Shown here piece by piece: positions 35,107 to 44,480 of a DNA stretch of 64,000 nucleotides (its first letter is position 1; every line of letters starts with the position of its first letter). The notes below the pieces were generated by a model. That model did not search any database. It saw only the letters and a list, made by a program, of their open reading frames with translations, and was not told the DNA's origin. A program made the translations under genes and the position numbers. The stretch covers positions 58,087-122,086 of the forward strand of contig NZ_LGDY01000104.1 in assembly GCF_001279525.1 (NCBI RefSeq), written 5' to 3'. Source of the DNA: Nocardia sp. NRRL S-836 (lineage in GTDB: Bacteria > Actinomycetota > Actinomycetes > Mycobacteriales > Pseudonocardiaceae).

Positions 35107-36321
35107 TCAGAACACTTCCGGGCAATGCGGCTCGTGTGTGTTGAGGAACGCAACCGTCAACGCGTCGACATGACCGGGCGTGTGCTCGACCACGCGGTGC
35201 GCCCGTGCGAGCACGGAAAGCCGCACGCCACCGAGGTAGGCACTGCCGAGGGCGGCGACGTCGAGTGACACGTCCGCGGCGTCCTCGGTGCGCGTCACGA
35301 CCGCCTCGCCGCCCTTCGCGGTGAGCCGCCAGCGGCCCGAGTTCCACGGGCACAGGGCGTCCTCGACGGCGATCACACTGTCCACATCGGACAGGTAGCG
35401 GCGCAGCGACAGCGCCTTGCCGACGTCGACGATCCGCAGCCACAACGCGTCGGACAGCTCCCGCCGCACCTTCCGCGGGTTGTCGACCATGTGCACGATC
35501 GGGTCGTCGGTGGCGGTGAAGAAGGAGATCTCGCTGGCCAGGTCGAGGTCCAGCAGGAACCGGTACAGGTCCGCGTAGGCCTGCTCGGTCTCGCACACCA
35601 GCTCGCGCACGTGCAGCTCGTTCTGCGGCCCGCTGCTGCTGCGCCCGTGCTTCACGCGGAACACCACGTACCCCTGCGGGTGCAGGCAATAGCGGTACGA
35701 TGTGAGGCCACCGCGGTCGGACTCGTCGTCGGAGAGGTGGACGTCCCACGTCTGCTCGACCCGGCTGATCCACCCGACCCTCGTGCGACGCACCCGGTCG
35801 TGGACCTCACGCATGAACGGCAGCGCCTCGTCCCGCGTGACCTGGCGGATCCTGGCATCGCTCACGGGCACACCGGCGTGGAACGGCATCCGCGTCGGCA
35901 TCGTCAGCATCGACATGCCCGACGCGAGCTCGCCGTAGCCGAACCGCCGGTAGATCGAGCCTTCCGACGCCCAGAGGATCGCGATGGAGTCGCCCGCCTC
36001 GTGCATGTCGTTGAGCTGCGTCCTCATCAGCAGCGACGCGACACCACGGCGCCGATGACCGGGTTTGACCCCCACGACGGTCACCGCGCCGGCCGGTGCG
36101 AGCACCCCGCCGGGGACGGTGAGCTCCCGGCTGAGCACGCCGCCGGTGCCGATCATCTCGTCACCGTCGAACACGACGTGCGTCCGCTCCGGCTCCAGCA
36201 CCCGCATCCAGCGGTTACCGCTCTCGTGCGGCTCGGCGAGGAACGCCCAGGCGAAGACCGTCCTGAAGTCGTCGGAGTCGGCGCGGCCGAGGGTCCTGAT
36301 GCTCAGCGTCGAGTCGGTCAT
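35107..36321 (-). CDS. Eis-type GNAT N-acetyltransferase
   Basis: 404 residues, the full length of the Eis family: two GNAT domains plus a sterol-carrier-like C-terminal domain. The acetyl-CoA loop is VVGVKPGHRRRGVASLLM near 82-99. The C-terminal acid, the family's general base, is at the end of HEPHCPEVF. Eis enzymes acetylate amines on aminoglycosides and peptides at several positions. Whether this one confers resistance cannot be told from sequence. It is a single gene with the start at MTDSTLSIRTLG. Confidence 0.92.
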   Translation of the reverse strand: MTDSTLSIRTLGRADSDDFRTVFAWAFLAEPHESGNRWMRVLEPERTHVVFDGDEMIGTGGVLSRELTVPGGVLAPAGAVTVVGVKPGHRRRGVASLLMRTQLNDMHEAGDSIAILWASEGSIYRRFGYGELASGMSMLTMPTRMPFHAGVPVSDARIRQVTRDEALPFMREVHDRVRRTRVGWISRVEQTWDVHLSDDESDRGGLTSYRYCLHPQGYVVFRVKHGRSSSGPQNELHVRELVCETEQAYADLYRFLLDLDLASEISFFTATDDPIVHMVDNPRKVRRELSDALWLRIVDVGKALSLRRYLSDVDSVIAVEDALCPWNSGRWRLTAKGGEAVVTRTEDAADVSLDVAALGSAYLGGVRLSVLARAHRVVEHTPGHVDALTVAFLNTHEPHCPEVF

Positions 36322-36362
36322 GACGGCAGTGATACGCCGCCATGACCGGTTTCGCAGCCCAA

Positions 36363-37715
36363 TTACCGCTGGATCGACTTGATCTCGCAGAACTCGTCGA
36401 GCCCGTACCGCCCGAACTCGCGCCCGTTGCCCGACTGCCGGTACCCGCCGAACGGCGCGCTCGTGTTGAACGCCCCGCCGTTGATGTCGACCTGCCCCGT
36501 GCGCAAGCGCTTAGCAACGGCCAGCGCACGGTCGGTGTCGGCGGAGAACACGGCCCCCGCGAGCCCGTAGATCGTGGAGTTCGCGATCCGCACCGCGTCG
36601 TCCTCGTCCACGTACGGCATGACGGACAGCACCGGCCCGAAGATCTCCTCCTGCGCGATGGTCATCTCCGGCGTGACACCCCCGAACACCGTCGGCGTCA
36701 CGTAGAACCCCTTCGGCAACGGCGCCTCCGTCCCACCGGCAGCGAGCTGGGCACCTTCCTCGATCCCCTTGCGGATGTACCCGACCACACGATCGCGCTG
36801 GGCCGCGGACACGGCCGGCCCGATCCGGGTGGCCGCCTCCGCCGGGTCGCCCGGCGCGTACTTGCCCGCCGCCGCGGCCGCGAGCCGCACCGCCTCGTCG
36901 TGCCGGTCGGCCGGCACCAGCAGCCGCGTCCACGCGCTGCACGCCTGACCGTTGTTCATGAACGAGTTCGCGACCGCGATCTTCACCGCCCGCCCGAGAT
37001 CGGCGTCGTCGAGCACGACACAGGCCGACTTGCCACCCAGTTCCAGCGCGACCCGCTTCACCGTCTCCGCGGCCACGGCGAACACCCGCCGCCCCGCCCG
37101 CGTGGACCCGGTGAACGACACCATGTCCACGTCCGGGTGCGCCGCCAACGCCTCCCCGACCACCGGCCCGGTGCCGTGCACCAGCCCGAACACGCCCCGC
37201 GGCACCACGGCGGTGACGATCTCAGCGAGCAGGTCCGCGGTCTTCGGCGCGAGCTCGCTCGGCTTGAGCACCACGGTGTTGCCCGCGGCGAGCGCCGGCA
37301 CGACCTTCGCCACCATCTGCTGCAACGGGAAGTTCCACGGCGTGATCGCCGCGACCACCCCGACCGGCTCGCGCAGGACCAGCGAGTTGCCGATCTCCTC
37401 CGGCGCGAAGTACCCGCCCTCCAGCACCTCGGCAACCCCCTCGGCGATGCCGATGGGGTTCGCGACCTGCACCTTCTGGCTGAAGGTCAGCGGCGTACCC
37501 ATCTCGCGGGTCATGGTGGCCGCGAGCTCACCCGCCCGCTCCCGCAGGCCGTCGACGATCGCGCGCACGACCTTCACCCGCTCCTCGACCGAGGTTTGAG
37601 CCCAGGCCGGGAACGCCTCGACCGCCGCGGCAACGGCCACGTCGACATCGGCCGGGGTGCCTTCGGCGAGCGTGCCGATGACTTCCTCGGTGGCGGGGTT
37701 GACGACCTCGATCAC
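36363..37715 (-). CDS. NAD-dependent aldehyde dehydrogenase
   Basis: 450 residues from a GTG with GGAGGG 6 bases upstream. Cofactor and catalytic blocks: [28 protein letters not shown], Glu225 in LELGGKSA and the nucleophile Cys259 in [10 protein letters not shown]; then EEIFGPVL and [12 protein letters not shown] near the end. It oxidises an aldehyde to the acid in the cytosol. The substrate is unknown. An inverted repeat 18-60 bases upstream of the start suggests a dedicated repressor. Confidence 0.95.
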   Translation of the reverse strand: MIEVVNPATEEVIGTLAEGTPADVDVAVAAAVEAFPAWAQTSVEERVKVVRAIVDGLRERAGELAATMTREMGTPLTFSQKVQVANPIGIAEGVAEVLEGGYFAPEEIGNSLVLREPVGVVAAITPWNFPLQQMVAKVVPALAAGNTVVLKPSELAPKTADLLAEIVTAVVPRGVFGLVHGTGPVVGEALAAHPDVDMVSFTGSTRAGRRVFAVAAETVKRVALELGGKSACVVLDDADLGRAVKIAVANSFMNNGQACSAWTRLLVPADRHDEAVRLAAAAAGKYAPGDPAEAATRIGPAVSAAQRDRVVGYIRKGIEEGAQLAAGGTEAPLPKGFYVTPTVFGGVTPEMTIAQEEIFGPVLSVMPYVDEDDAVRIANSTIYGLAGAVFSADTDRALAVAKRLRTGQVDINGGAFNTSAPFGGYRQSGNGREFGRYGLDEFCEIKSIQR

Positions 37716-37732
37716 GAGAGCCCTCCAAGGCG

Positions 37733-37775
37733 GATGTGACACCTACAGCGCTGACACCTCCCAGAGTGTCACATC
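37733..37775. promoter_or_regulatory. Inverted-repeat operator upstream of the aldehyde dehydrogenase
   Basis: GATGTGACAC (37733-37742) and GTGTCACATC (37766-37775) are perfect inverted copies 23 bases apart, with a further half-site TGACAC at 37752-37757 between them. It starts 18 bases before the GTG of the aldehyde dehydrogenase. It is probably a binding site for a dimeric regulator not encoded nearby. Confidence 0.55.
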
Positions 37776-37996
37776 GCGGTCGGGGCGGTCATGTGGGCGA
37801 CGGCCGAGGACCGCTGGCGCGGTCCGCAGGGTGGGCCTGCGGCCGGGCAGGCTGGTCGCGCAGGCGGCCGGGGGCCACGGGCGCGGGACCTGCGGTTGGG
37901 GCAGGCGGCCGGGCAGGCAGGTCGGGGCAGGCGGGCGGGGGCCACGTGCGCGAGGCAGGCAGCCGGGACCGCGGGTGCGGTCTGCGGGGACAGCGG

Positions 37997-38052
37997 GCGG
38001 AGAGCCGCAGGCGGAGAGCCGCAGGCGGAGAGCCGCAGGCGGAGAGCCGCAG
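37997..38052. repeat. Four perfect tandem copies of a 14-mer
   Basis: GCGGAGAGCCGCAG is repeated exactly at 37997, 38011, 38025 and 38039. Related fragments (GGGGAGCCGCAGGC) recur to about 38165. A 14-base unit is not a codon multiple. Confidence 0.85.
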
Positions 38053-38467
38053 GGGCGCGGCCGGGGATAGCGGCTGAGACCAAGGGGGTAGCGGGCGCGG
38101 TCTGCGGGAGTAGCGGGCGGGGCCCCGAGGGCGGGCGCCGCAGGTGGGGAGCCGCAGGCGGGGCGGCCGGGGATAGCGGCCGGGACCAAGGGGGCGGTGG
38201 CCGGGCGCAGAGGTCAGGGACGAGCCGGAGTCGGGAGTCGCCCAAGGCCAGGGCCAGCCCAGGACTGGGACGAGGCGGAATCGGAATCAGGAGCGGGCCG
38301 AAGACGGGACCAACCTGGGACCGCGCCCAGGCCGGAAAGGCTGCGGGGGGACGGAGGCCAGGTACTGCGGAGGTGGGCGCAGTGGGCAGCGGCTTGGAGC
38401 TGCGGAGCCGGAACCAGCACTGCAAATCAGACGCGAGGACCTGGGCTGGACGCGAAGCCCAGCACCA

Positions 38468-38610
38468 CAAAGCCCGGCACCGGGTGCCGCCGGGCCCGGC
38501 ATCACAAAGCCCGACAACGGGTGCCGCCGGGCCGGCATCGCAAAGCCCCGCAGCGGGTGGCGCTGGGCCCATCACCACGAAGCCCGGCACCGGGTGCCGC
38601 TGAGCCCGCC
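38468..38610. repeat. Imperfect 36-37-nt tandem repeat, four copies
   Basis: Units begin at 38468, 38505, 38541 and 38578 with AAAGCCCGGCACCGGGTGCC or close variants. Each unit holds a small inverted repeat (GGCACCGGGTGCC). There are no unique spacers, so it is not a CRISPR array. Confidence 0.75.
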
Positions 38611-38946
38611 TCCACCAGTCCGGTGCTGAGTGCAGTGAACCCTCAGCCCAGTGCCGCCGAGTCCGGTGCCGACTGCCGCGTGCCGTCAGCCCAGTGCCGC
38701 CAAGCCGAAGCCTGGGGCCGTTGCCGGCTGCGGATCGACTTTGCGATCACCCGTGAGCCGACCGACCAGTGCCACCAAGCCGAAGCTGGGGCCGTTGCCG
38801 GAGCCACCGAGACAGGAGCGGACGCCACGGAAGCAATGAGTGGACCCGCCAAGGCATCCGCGCCCCGCCAAGCCCTCCCCCGACACGCCCACCGACCCCA
38901 CGACACGCCCTAGCGCCCTACAACCCGCGAAGCGAAATTTCGCCGC

Positions 38947-39792
38947 TCAACTCCCCGCTGCCGCGAGCACACCCCCGATCCGCCGCTCGCGCAGCACCCG
39001 CAGGTGGACCGCCGCCCACGTCCGGAAAGGACGCCACGCCTCGGACACCTCGGCCAGGGGCCGGCCATAGCGCTCGCGGACCTCGTCGTCGAGGCGGCTC
39101 TCGTTGTGCGGCACGGCGTCGGGGGCGTTCGCCCCGCGCAGCACCACCAGCTCGGCGGCGAACGGGCCGAGGCCCTTCACCTGCTGCACGGCCAGCACCG
39201 CGGCCGCCGGCTTCATCGACCGCAACGCGGTCGCGTCCAGCAGGCCGTCCAGGGCGGCCTCGGCCACCGCGCGCAGGTACTCGGGTTTGCGGCCGGGCAG
39301 GTCGAGGTCCAGCGAGCGCAGGGCGATGGGCTGCGGGAACACGCCGTCCCTCAGCAGGGCTGCCTTGAACTTGGCCGCCTGCGCCATCGACACCCGCTGC
39401 GACAGCACCGCCCAGGCCGCGGCCTCGTACGGCGAGTAGAAGCCGCACGGCCGCAGGCCGGGTAAGGACGCCTGGGCGGACGCGATCACCGGGTCCCGCG
39501 CGCCGACGTCCGGCCAGGCGCGCGCGTCCACGTCCAGCGACAAGAAACGGCACGCCTGTGCCGCCGCCCGGTCGAGGTCACCCTCGCCGGACGCCTCCAA
39601 CACGGCAGTGGCGCCGTGCTGGGTCACGGAGACCTCAGCCCGGCGCCACTCGCCTTCGACCAGGAACGTCGTGTGCAGGCTCTCGCCCTCGCTCGGCGGC
39701 AACGCGGACGGCGTGAAGCCCTCCCAGAACGACCGGCTCGTCGCGAGCGACCAGGGGCCCTGAACTGCTACTTCGATGCGGTGGTGTGCCAT
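38947..39792 (-). CDS. DNA-3-methyladenine glycosylase II-like protein (AlkA/HhH-GPD)
   Basis: 281 residues: an N-terminal AlkA-like beta domain, then the helical HhH-GPD fold with SPYEAAAWAVLSQRVSMAQA near 119-138 and the hairpin VKGLGPFAAELVVLRG near 205-220. AlkA enzymes have a catalytic Asp shortly after this hairpin. Here the segment reads DAVPHNESRLDDEV, so the expected Asp position appears to be Glu231 or shifted. Activity on alkylated bases is therefore likely but not certain. Confidence 0.85.
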   Translation of the reverse strand: MAHHRIEVAVQGPWSLATSRSFWEGFTPSALPPSEGESLHTTFLVEGEWRRAEVSVTQHGATAVLEASGEGDLDRAAAQACRFLSLDVDARAWPDVGARDPVIASAQASLPGLRPCGFYSPYEAAAWAVLSQRVSMAQAAKFKAALLRDGVFPQPIALRSLDLDLPGRKPEYLRAVAEAALDGLLDATALRSMKPAAAVLAVQQVKGLGPFAAELVVLRGANAPDAVPHNESRLDDEVRERYGRPLAEVSEAWRPFRTWAAVHLRVLRERRIGGVLAAAGS

Positions 39793-39860
39793 GTCGGGGA
39801 CGTTAGCGGCGACCCCTGACAGGAAATCGCCGCCGATGTCCCCGGACGGCCCGAATCGGC

Positions 39861-40469
39861 TCAGGAGAAGTCGAGATCACCCGATCGAGTGCGCTTCAGC
39901 TCGAAGAAGTACGGATATCCGGCGAGCAGGCGGGCGCCGTCGAAGATCCGTCCGGCCTCTTCGCCGCGCGGGATCTTGGTGAGCACGGGCCCGAAGAACG
40001 CGACACCGTCGATGTGGATCGTCGGGGTGCCGACGTCCATGCCGACCGGGTCCATGCCGCGGTGGTGGCTCGCCCGCAGCTCCTCGTCGTACTCGGTCGA
40101 GTGCGCGGCCTCGGCGAGCTCGGCGGGCAGCTCGGCGTCGGCGAGCGCCAGCTTGATGACGTCGTCGAAGTCCTTGTTGCCCTCGTTGTGAATGCGGGTG
40201 CCCATGGCGGCGTAGAGCCGGGGCAGCACCTCGTTGCCGAACTTCTGCTCGGCGGCGATGGCCACGCGGACGGGGCCCCAGCCCTTGGTCATGAGCTCCT
40301 GGTACTGCTCGGGCAGGTCGCGGCCCTCGTTCAGCACGGCGAGGCTCATCACGTGGAAGCTGAGGTCGATGTCGCGGACCTCCTGGACTTCGAGGATCCA
40401 CCTGGAGGTGATCCAGGCGAACGGGCAAAGAGGATCGAAGTAGAAGTCGACCTTCGCCTTGTCGGCCAT
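39861..40469 (-). CDS. Mycothiol-dependent DsbA-family reductase (Rv2466c-like)
   Basis: 202 residues. A thioredoxin-fold protein with an inserted helical domain. The blocks [56 protein letters not shown] and [16 protein letters not shown] closely match the mycobacterial mycothiol-dependent nitroreductase. The active site is Cys15-Pro-Phe-Ala instead of Cys-Pro-Trp-Cys, so the resolving Cys is missing and a monothiol mechanism with mycothiol is implied. It is divergent from pepN, the same arrangement as in mycobacteria. Confidence 0.93.
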   Translation of the reverse strand: MADKAKVDFYFDPLCPFAWITSRWILEVQEVRDIDLSFHVMSLAVLNEGRDLPEQYQELMTKGWGPVRVAIAAEQKFGNEVLPRLYAAMGTRIHNEGNKDFDDVIKLALADAELPAELAEAAHSTEYDEELRASHHRGMDPVGMDVGTPTIHIDGVAFFGPVLTKIPRGEEAGRIFDGARLLAGYPYFFELKRTRSGDLDFS

Positions 40470-40632
40470 ACGTGCCCCTTCAGTGACGGTGGGTGGGGTT
40501 ATCGCCCCATCAGCCCAACCAGATCACCCTGTCATCTCTTCCCGTGCGCCGGTTCCGTGATTGGATGCGGGAGTCATAACCATTCCCGACGACGTCAGCG
40601 CGTAACCACACGCGCGGCAGACGAGGTGACCA

Positions 40633-43209
40633 GTGGCCGCGCCCAACCTCACCCGCGACCAGGCTCAGGAACGTGCTGAGCTGCTGGAAGTGGAGTCCTA
40701 CCGGATCGAGCTGGACCTGACCGACGGCGGCGGAAAGCCGGGTTCGGACACGTTCCGCTCCACCACCACCGTGGTGTTCCGCAGCCGGACTCCGGGTGCT
40801 TCCTCGTGGATCGACATCGTGGCGGCGACCGTGCACCGGGCCGTGCTGAACGGCGAGGAGCTCGACGTCTCCGACTACCGCGAGGAGGACGGCATCAGGC
40901 TGTCGGACCTCGCGGAGACGAACGAGCTGACGATCGAGGCCGACTGCCGGTACATGAACACCGGCGAGGGCCTGCACCGGTTCGTCGACCCCGTTGACGG
41001 CGGCGTGTACCTGTACTCGCAGTTCGAGACCGCGGACGCCAAGCGCATGTTCGCGTGCTTCGACCAGCCCGACCTGAAGTCCGTGTACGCCATGAAGGTG
41101 ACGGCGCCGCACGACTGGAAGGTCATCTCGAACGGCGAGATCACCGCCACCGAGGACGGCGAGGGCGGCTCGGCGGTGCACACGTTCGCCACCACCAAGC
41201 CGATGTCGACCTACATCGTGGCGCTGGTCGCCGGTCCGTACGCGGAGTGGCGCGACGAGTTCGTGAGCCGCGGCGACGACGGCAGCGACATCACCATCCC
41301 GCTCGGCATCTACTGCCGCGCCTCGCTGGCCCCGCACATGGACCACGAGCGGCTGTTCACCGAGACCAAGCAGGGCTTCGGGTTCTTCCACCAGGCGTTC
41401 GGCGTCGTGTACCCGTTCGGCAAGTACGACCAGTGCTTCGTGCCGGAGTTCAACGCGGGCGCGATGGAGAACGCGGGCTGCGTCACGTTCCTGGAGGACT
41501 ACGTCTTCCGCAGCCGGGTCACCCGCTACCTCTACGAGCGCCGGTCCGAGACCGTGCTGCACGAGATGGCGCACATGTGGTTCGGCGACCTGGTCACCAT
41601 GCGCTGGTGGGACGACCTGTGGCTGAACGAGTCGTTCGCCACCTGGGCCTCGGTGCTCGCGCAGGCGGAGGCCACCGAGTACCGCCAGGCGTGGACGACG
41701 TTCGCGAAGATCGAGAAGTCCTGGGCCTACCGGCAAGACCAGCTGCCCTCGACGCACCCGGTGGCCGCGGACATCCCGGACCTGCAGGCGGTCGAGGTCA
41801 ACTTCGACGGCATCACCTACGCCAAGGGCGCTTCCGTGCTGAAGCAGCTCGTCGCGTACGTCGGCCTGGAGAACTTCCTGGCGGGCCTGCGGGTCTACTT
41901 CGGCAAGCACGCGTGGGGCAACGCGACGCTCGCGGACCTGCTGGGCGCGCTGGAGGAGGCGTCCGGCCGCGACCTGTCGTGGTGGAGCGCGCAGTGGCTG
42001 GAGACGACCGGCCTGAACCTGTTGCGCCCCAAGTTCACCGTCGACGCCGCGGGCAAGTTCACCGAGTTCGCGGTGCTGCAGGGCGGCGCGCGTCCCGGTG
42101 CCGGCGAGTACCGCACGCACCGCATCGCGATCGGCGTCTACGACGACGACGGCAGCGGCAAGCTGGTCCGCACGCACCGCCACGAGCTGGACGTCACCGG
42201 TGAGCGCACCGAGGTGCCGGAGCTGGTCGGCGTGCACCGCGGCAAGATCGTGCTGGTCAACGACGACGACCTCACGTACTGCACGATGCGCCTGGACCCG
42301 GACTCGCTGGCGGGGCTGATCGACCACATCTCCGACATCGCCGAGCCGCTGCCGCGGACGCTGTGCTGGTCGGCCGCGTGGGAGATGACCCGCGAGGCCG
42401 AGCTCAAGGCCCGCGACTTCGTGAACCTGGTGCTCGGCGGTCTGCACGCCGAGTCCGAGGTCGGTGTCGTGCAGCGGCTCCTGCTGCAGGCCCAGACGGC
42501 GCTGTCGTCCTATGCGGACGGTGCGTGGCGTGCGGAGGGCTGGCGCCGGTTCGTGGCCAAGACGCTGGAGCTCGCGCAGTCGGCCGAGCCGGGTTCCGAC
42601 CACCAGCTGGCGTTCGTGAACGCGCTCGCCTCGTCGGTGCTGGACGAGTCCACTTTGGACGTGCTGCGCGGCTGGTACGACGGCACCGCGGTCCTGGAGG
42701 GCCTCGACGTCGACACCGACCTGCGCTGGCGGCTGCTGCAGGCCCTCGTCGCGCACGGCAGGGCCGACCTGGCCGAGATCACCGCCGAGGAGGAGCGCGA
42801 CCCCACCTCCACCGGCCACCGCCGCGCCCAGTCGACCAGGGCGCTGCGCCCGACGGCCGCCGCCAAGGACGAGGCGTGGGAGCGGGCCGCGAACGACGAC
42901 GACCTGCCCAACGCGGTCAGCGAGGCGATCATCGCGGGCATCTCGCACCCGAGCCAGAAGGAGCTGCTCGAACCGTACGTCGAGCGCTACTTCGCGGACG
43001 TGAAGGGCGTGTGGGACCGCCGTTCCTCGGAACGCGCGCAGTCCATGGTGGTCGGCATGTTCCCGGCGTGGTCGATCGCGAAGTCCACTGTGGATGCGGC
43101 GGACGCGTGGCTGGCCGACGAGCACCCGCCGGCGCTGCGCCGCCTGGTGTCCGAGGGACGCGCGGGAATCGTGCGGGCCCTTGCGGCACAGGAGTTCGAC
43201 CGGTCCTGA
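40633..43209 (+). CDS. pepN: Aminopeptidase N (M1 family)
   Basis: 858 residues from a GTG with GAGG 6-7 bases upstream. The substrate-anchoring GAMEN is at 276-280 and the zinc site HEMAH at 310-314, with the third ligand Glu333 in LWLNES. The C-terminal ERAP1-like helical domain fills residues 500-858. It is cytosolic (no signal) and removes N-terminal residues from peptides, completing protein turnover after Clp. A perfect terminator follows. Confidence 0.97.
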   Translation: MAAPNLTRDQAQERAELLEVESYRIELDLTDGGGKPGSDTFRSTTTVVFRSRTPGASSWIDIVAATVHRAVLNGEELDVSDYREEDGIRLSDLAETNELTIEADCRYMNTGEGLHRFVDPVDGGVYLYSQFETADAKRMFACFDQPDLKSVYAMKVTAPHDWKVISNGEITATEDGEGGSAVHTFATTKPMSTYIVALVAGPYAEWRDEFVSRGDDGSDITIPLGIYCRASLAPHMDHERLFTETKQGFGFFHQAFGVVYPFGKYDQCFVPEFNAGAMENAGCVTFLEDYVFRSRVTRYLYERRSETVLHEMAHMWFGDLVTMRWWDDLWLNESFATWASVLAQAEATEYRQAWTTFAKIEKSWAYRQDQLPSTHPVAADIPDLQAVEVNFDGITYAKGASVLKQLVAYVGLENFLAGLRVYFGKHAWGNATLADLLGALEEASGRDLSWWSAQWLETTGLNLLRPKFTVDAAGKFTEFAVLQGGARPGAGEYRTHRIAIGVYDDDGSGKLVRTHRHELDVTGERTEVPELVGVHRGKIVLVNDDDLTYCTMRLDPDSLAGLIDHISDIAEPLPRTLCWSAAWEMTREAELKARDFVNLVLGGLHAESEVGVVQRLLLQAQTALSSYADGAWRAEGWRRFVAKTLELAQSAEPGSDHQLAFVNALASSVLDESTLDVLRGWYDGTAVLEGLDVDTDLRWRLLQALVAHGRADLAEITAEEERDPTSTGHRRAQSTRALRPTAAAKDEAWERAANDDDLPNAVSEAIIAGISHPSQKELLEPYVERYFADVKGVWDRRSSERAQSMVVGMFPAWSIAKSTVDAADAWLADEHPPALRRLVSEGRAGIVRALAAQEFDRS

Positions 43210-43220
43210 CACGGTCCTAT

Positions 43221-43258
43221 GGAAGCCCCGCACCCCGTTCGCGCGGTGCGGGGCTTCC
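43221..43258 (+). terminator. Terminator of pepN
   Basis: GGAAGCCCCGCACC (43221-43234) and GGTGCGGGGCTTCC (43245-43258) form a perfect 14-bp stem with a 10-base loop, 11 bases after the stop. Confidence 0.9.
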
Positions 43259-43291
43259 GCGTGCGGGGGCCTTGGAGAACGAGGGGGAACC

Positions 43292-43948
43292 ATGAACCAC
43301 ATCGGCACGCTCGTCGAACGCTGGCACCGCGGCTGGATCGCGGCGGAGGGCCTGACGTCCGAGCACCGCGACGGCCACCTGGTCGTGCACGTGAACCGGC
43401 CGCACCGGCGGTTCGAGTGGCTCGCCACCGACGAGACCGAGGTCGCCGCGCTGGCCGAACTGGTCGCCGCGACCCGGCAGCCCGACTGGCTCAGCGTCCC
43501 CACCGGCGACCCGGCGGGGGTGATCGGGGAGCTGGAACGGGCCGGGCTGCGGGTGGCCAGGCCGGACGAGACCTTCATGCGGCGCCCGCTCGACGACCAC
43601 CCGCAGCCCGGTCCACCGGCCGGGTACGCGGTGGAGGTGACGCGCGACCCGGTCATCCAGGTGCGGGTGCTGGCCGCGGACGGCGAGCCGGCGGCGAGCG
43701 GGCTGATGGCGGTGGTCGGTACGGACGCGGTGGCGCACCGCATCGAGACCTCGGCCGAGCACCGGCGGCGCGGGCTGGGCAGCGTCGTCATGGGCACGCT
43801 GGCGCGCGAGGCCGTGCAGGACGGGGCGCGGACCGGGCTGCTGTTCTCGTCGGCCGACGGCGTGCACCTGTACCGCAGCCTCGGCTGGGAGCGGATCTCC
43901 GCCCTCGTCGTGGCACAGAACGAGGTGGCCGCGCGCATGCGCCTCTGA
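43292..43948 (+). CDS. GNAT family N-acetyltransferase
   Basis: 218 residues from the ATG of MNHIGTLVERWH, which has GAGGGGG 4-5 bases upstream. The N-terminal half is less conserved. The acetyl-CoA fold is in the C-terminal half with HRIETSAEHRRRGLGSVVMG (the R/Q-x-x-G-x-G/A loop) and ADGVHLYRSLGWE near the end. The acetyl acceptor is unknown. Confidence 0.9.
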   Translation: MNHIGTLVERWHRGWIAAEGLTSEHRDGHLVVHVNRPHRRFEWLATDETEVAALAELVAATRQPDWLSVPTGDPAGVIGELERAGLRVARPDETFMRRPLDDHPQPGPPAGYAVEVTRDPVIQVRVLAADGEPAASGLMAVVGTDAVAHRIETSAEHRRRGLGSVVMGTLAREAVQDGARTGLLFSSADGVHLYRSLGWERISALVVAQNEVAARMRL

Positions 43949-43952
43949 GACG

Positions 43953-43989
43953 CCGACAAGCCCCCGGCCGCGGGGCCGGGGGCTGTCGG
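43953..43989. terminator. Bidirectional terminator
   Basis: CCGACAAGCCCCCGGCC (43953-43969) pairs with GGCCGGGGGCTGTCGG (43974-43989) with one unpaired A. It lies between the convergent GNAT and DUF5130 genes. Confidence 0.85.
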
Positions 43990-44000
43990 GTGAGCTCAGG

Positions 44001-44480
44001 TCAGGAACGCGGCGCGTGGCCCGCCTGGTCGGTCAGCATGCGCAGGCCGGACACCAGGCCGCCGGCGAGGTCGCCCTCCTTGAAGGACGCGACCATGCTC
44101 ATCACCGCGAGCTTGGCGCCGCGGTCGGCCAGCCGCCGGTGCGACTCCTCGCCGGTCACGACCTCCACGACGCGCTCGCCGGGCGAGACGGCCACCAGCA
44201 CGTGGTGCGAGGGGCGCTCGGTGGACGCGTGCAGCTCCTCGGCACGCGCACGGGACGAGCCGCCCAGCTCGCCGAGGTACACGCTGAAGTCGAGCCCGGT
44301 GGTGCGGCTGGACAGCGTGAGGGCCTCGTCGAGCTGCGCCAGCTGGGACGCCGAGAACGGCAGCTCGGGCGCGTGCGGCTCGTACATCTTGGCCGCGGAG
44401 ACGCGACCGCTGTTGGTCACGACCGCCCCGAGCGGCAACGTCGACGGGTCGACGGCCTCGATGGCCTTACCAGTTGCCAC
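44001..44480 (-). CDS. DUF5130/TPM-like protein
   Basis: 159 residues from a GTG. The fold is that of the TPM-domain group: FSASQLAQLDEALTLSSRTT opens the domain, then FSVYLGELGGSSRARAEELH and VLVAVSPGERVVEVVTG. No signal peptide is seen. In mycobacteria the equivalent gene also lies between pepN and the HNH nuclease gene. Its start overlaps the end of the ctaJ-like gene by 14 bases, so the two are co-transcribed. The role is unknown. Confidence 0.85.
   Translation of the reverse strand: MATGKAIEAVDPSTLPLGAVVTNSGRVSAAKMYEPHAPELPFSASQLAQLDEALTLSSRTTGLDFSVYLGELGGSSRARAEELHASTERPSHHVLVAVSPGERVVEVVTGEESHRRLADRGAKLAVMSMVASFKEGDLAGGLVSGLRMLTDQAGHAPRS

Larger units (their letters stand above)
37776..38946. 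other. Low-complexity repeat-rich spacer without a convincing gene
   Basis: About 1.2 kb of G-rich (on the plus strand) sequence between the aldehyde dehydrogenase and the glycosylase gene. Open frames are present on both strands but translate to Ala/Gly/Arg/Pro-rich low complexity. It contains a perfect 14-nt tandem repeat (37997-38052) and a 36-37-nt imperfect repeat (38468-38610), together with shorter echoes of both. Confidence 0.6.

Noticed and set aside
37769..38590. Pro/Ala-rich open frames on both strands of the 38-kb island
   Set aside because: They arise from GC-rich repeats with no stop codons, have no ribosome-binding sites and show no domain pattern.
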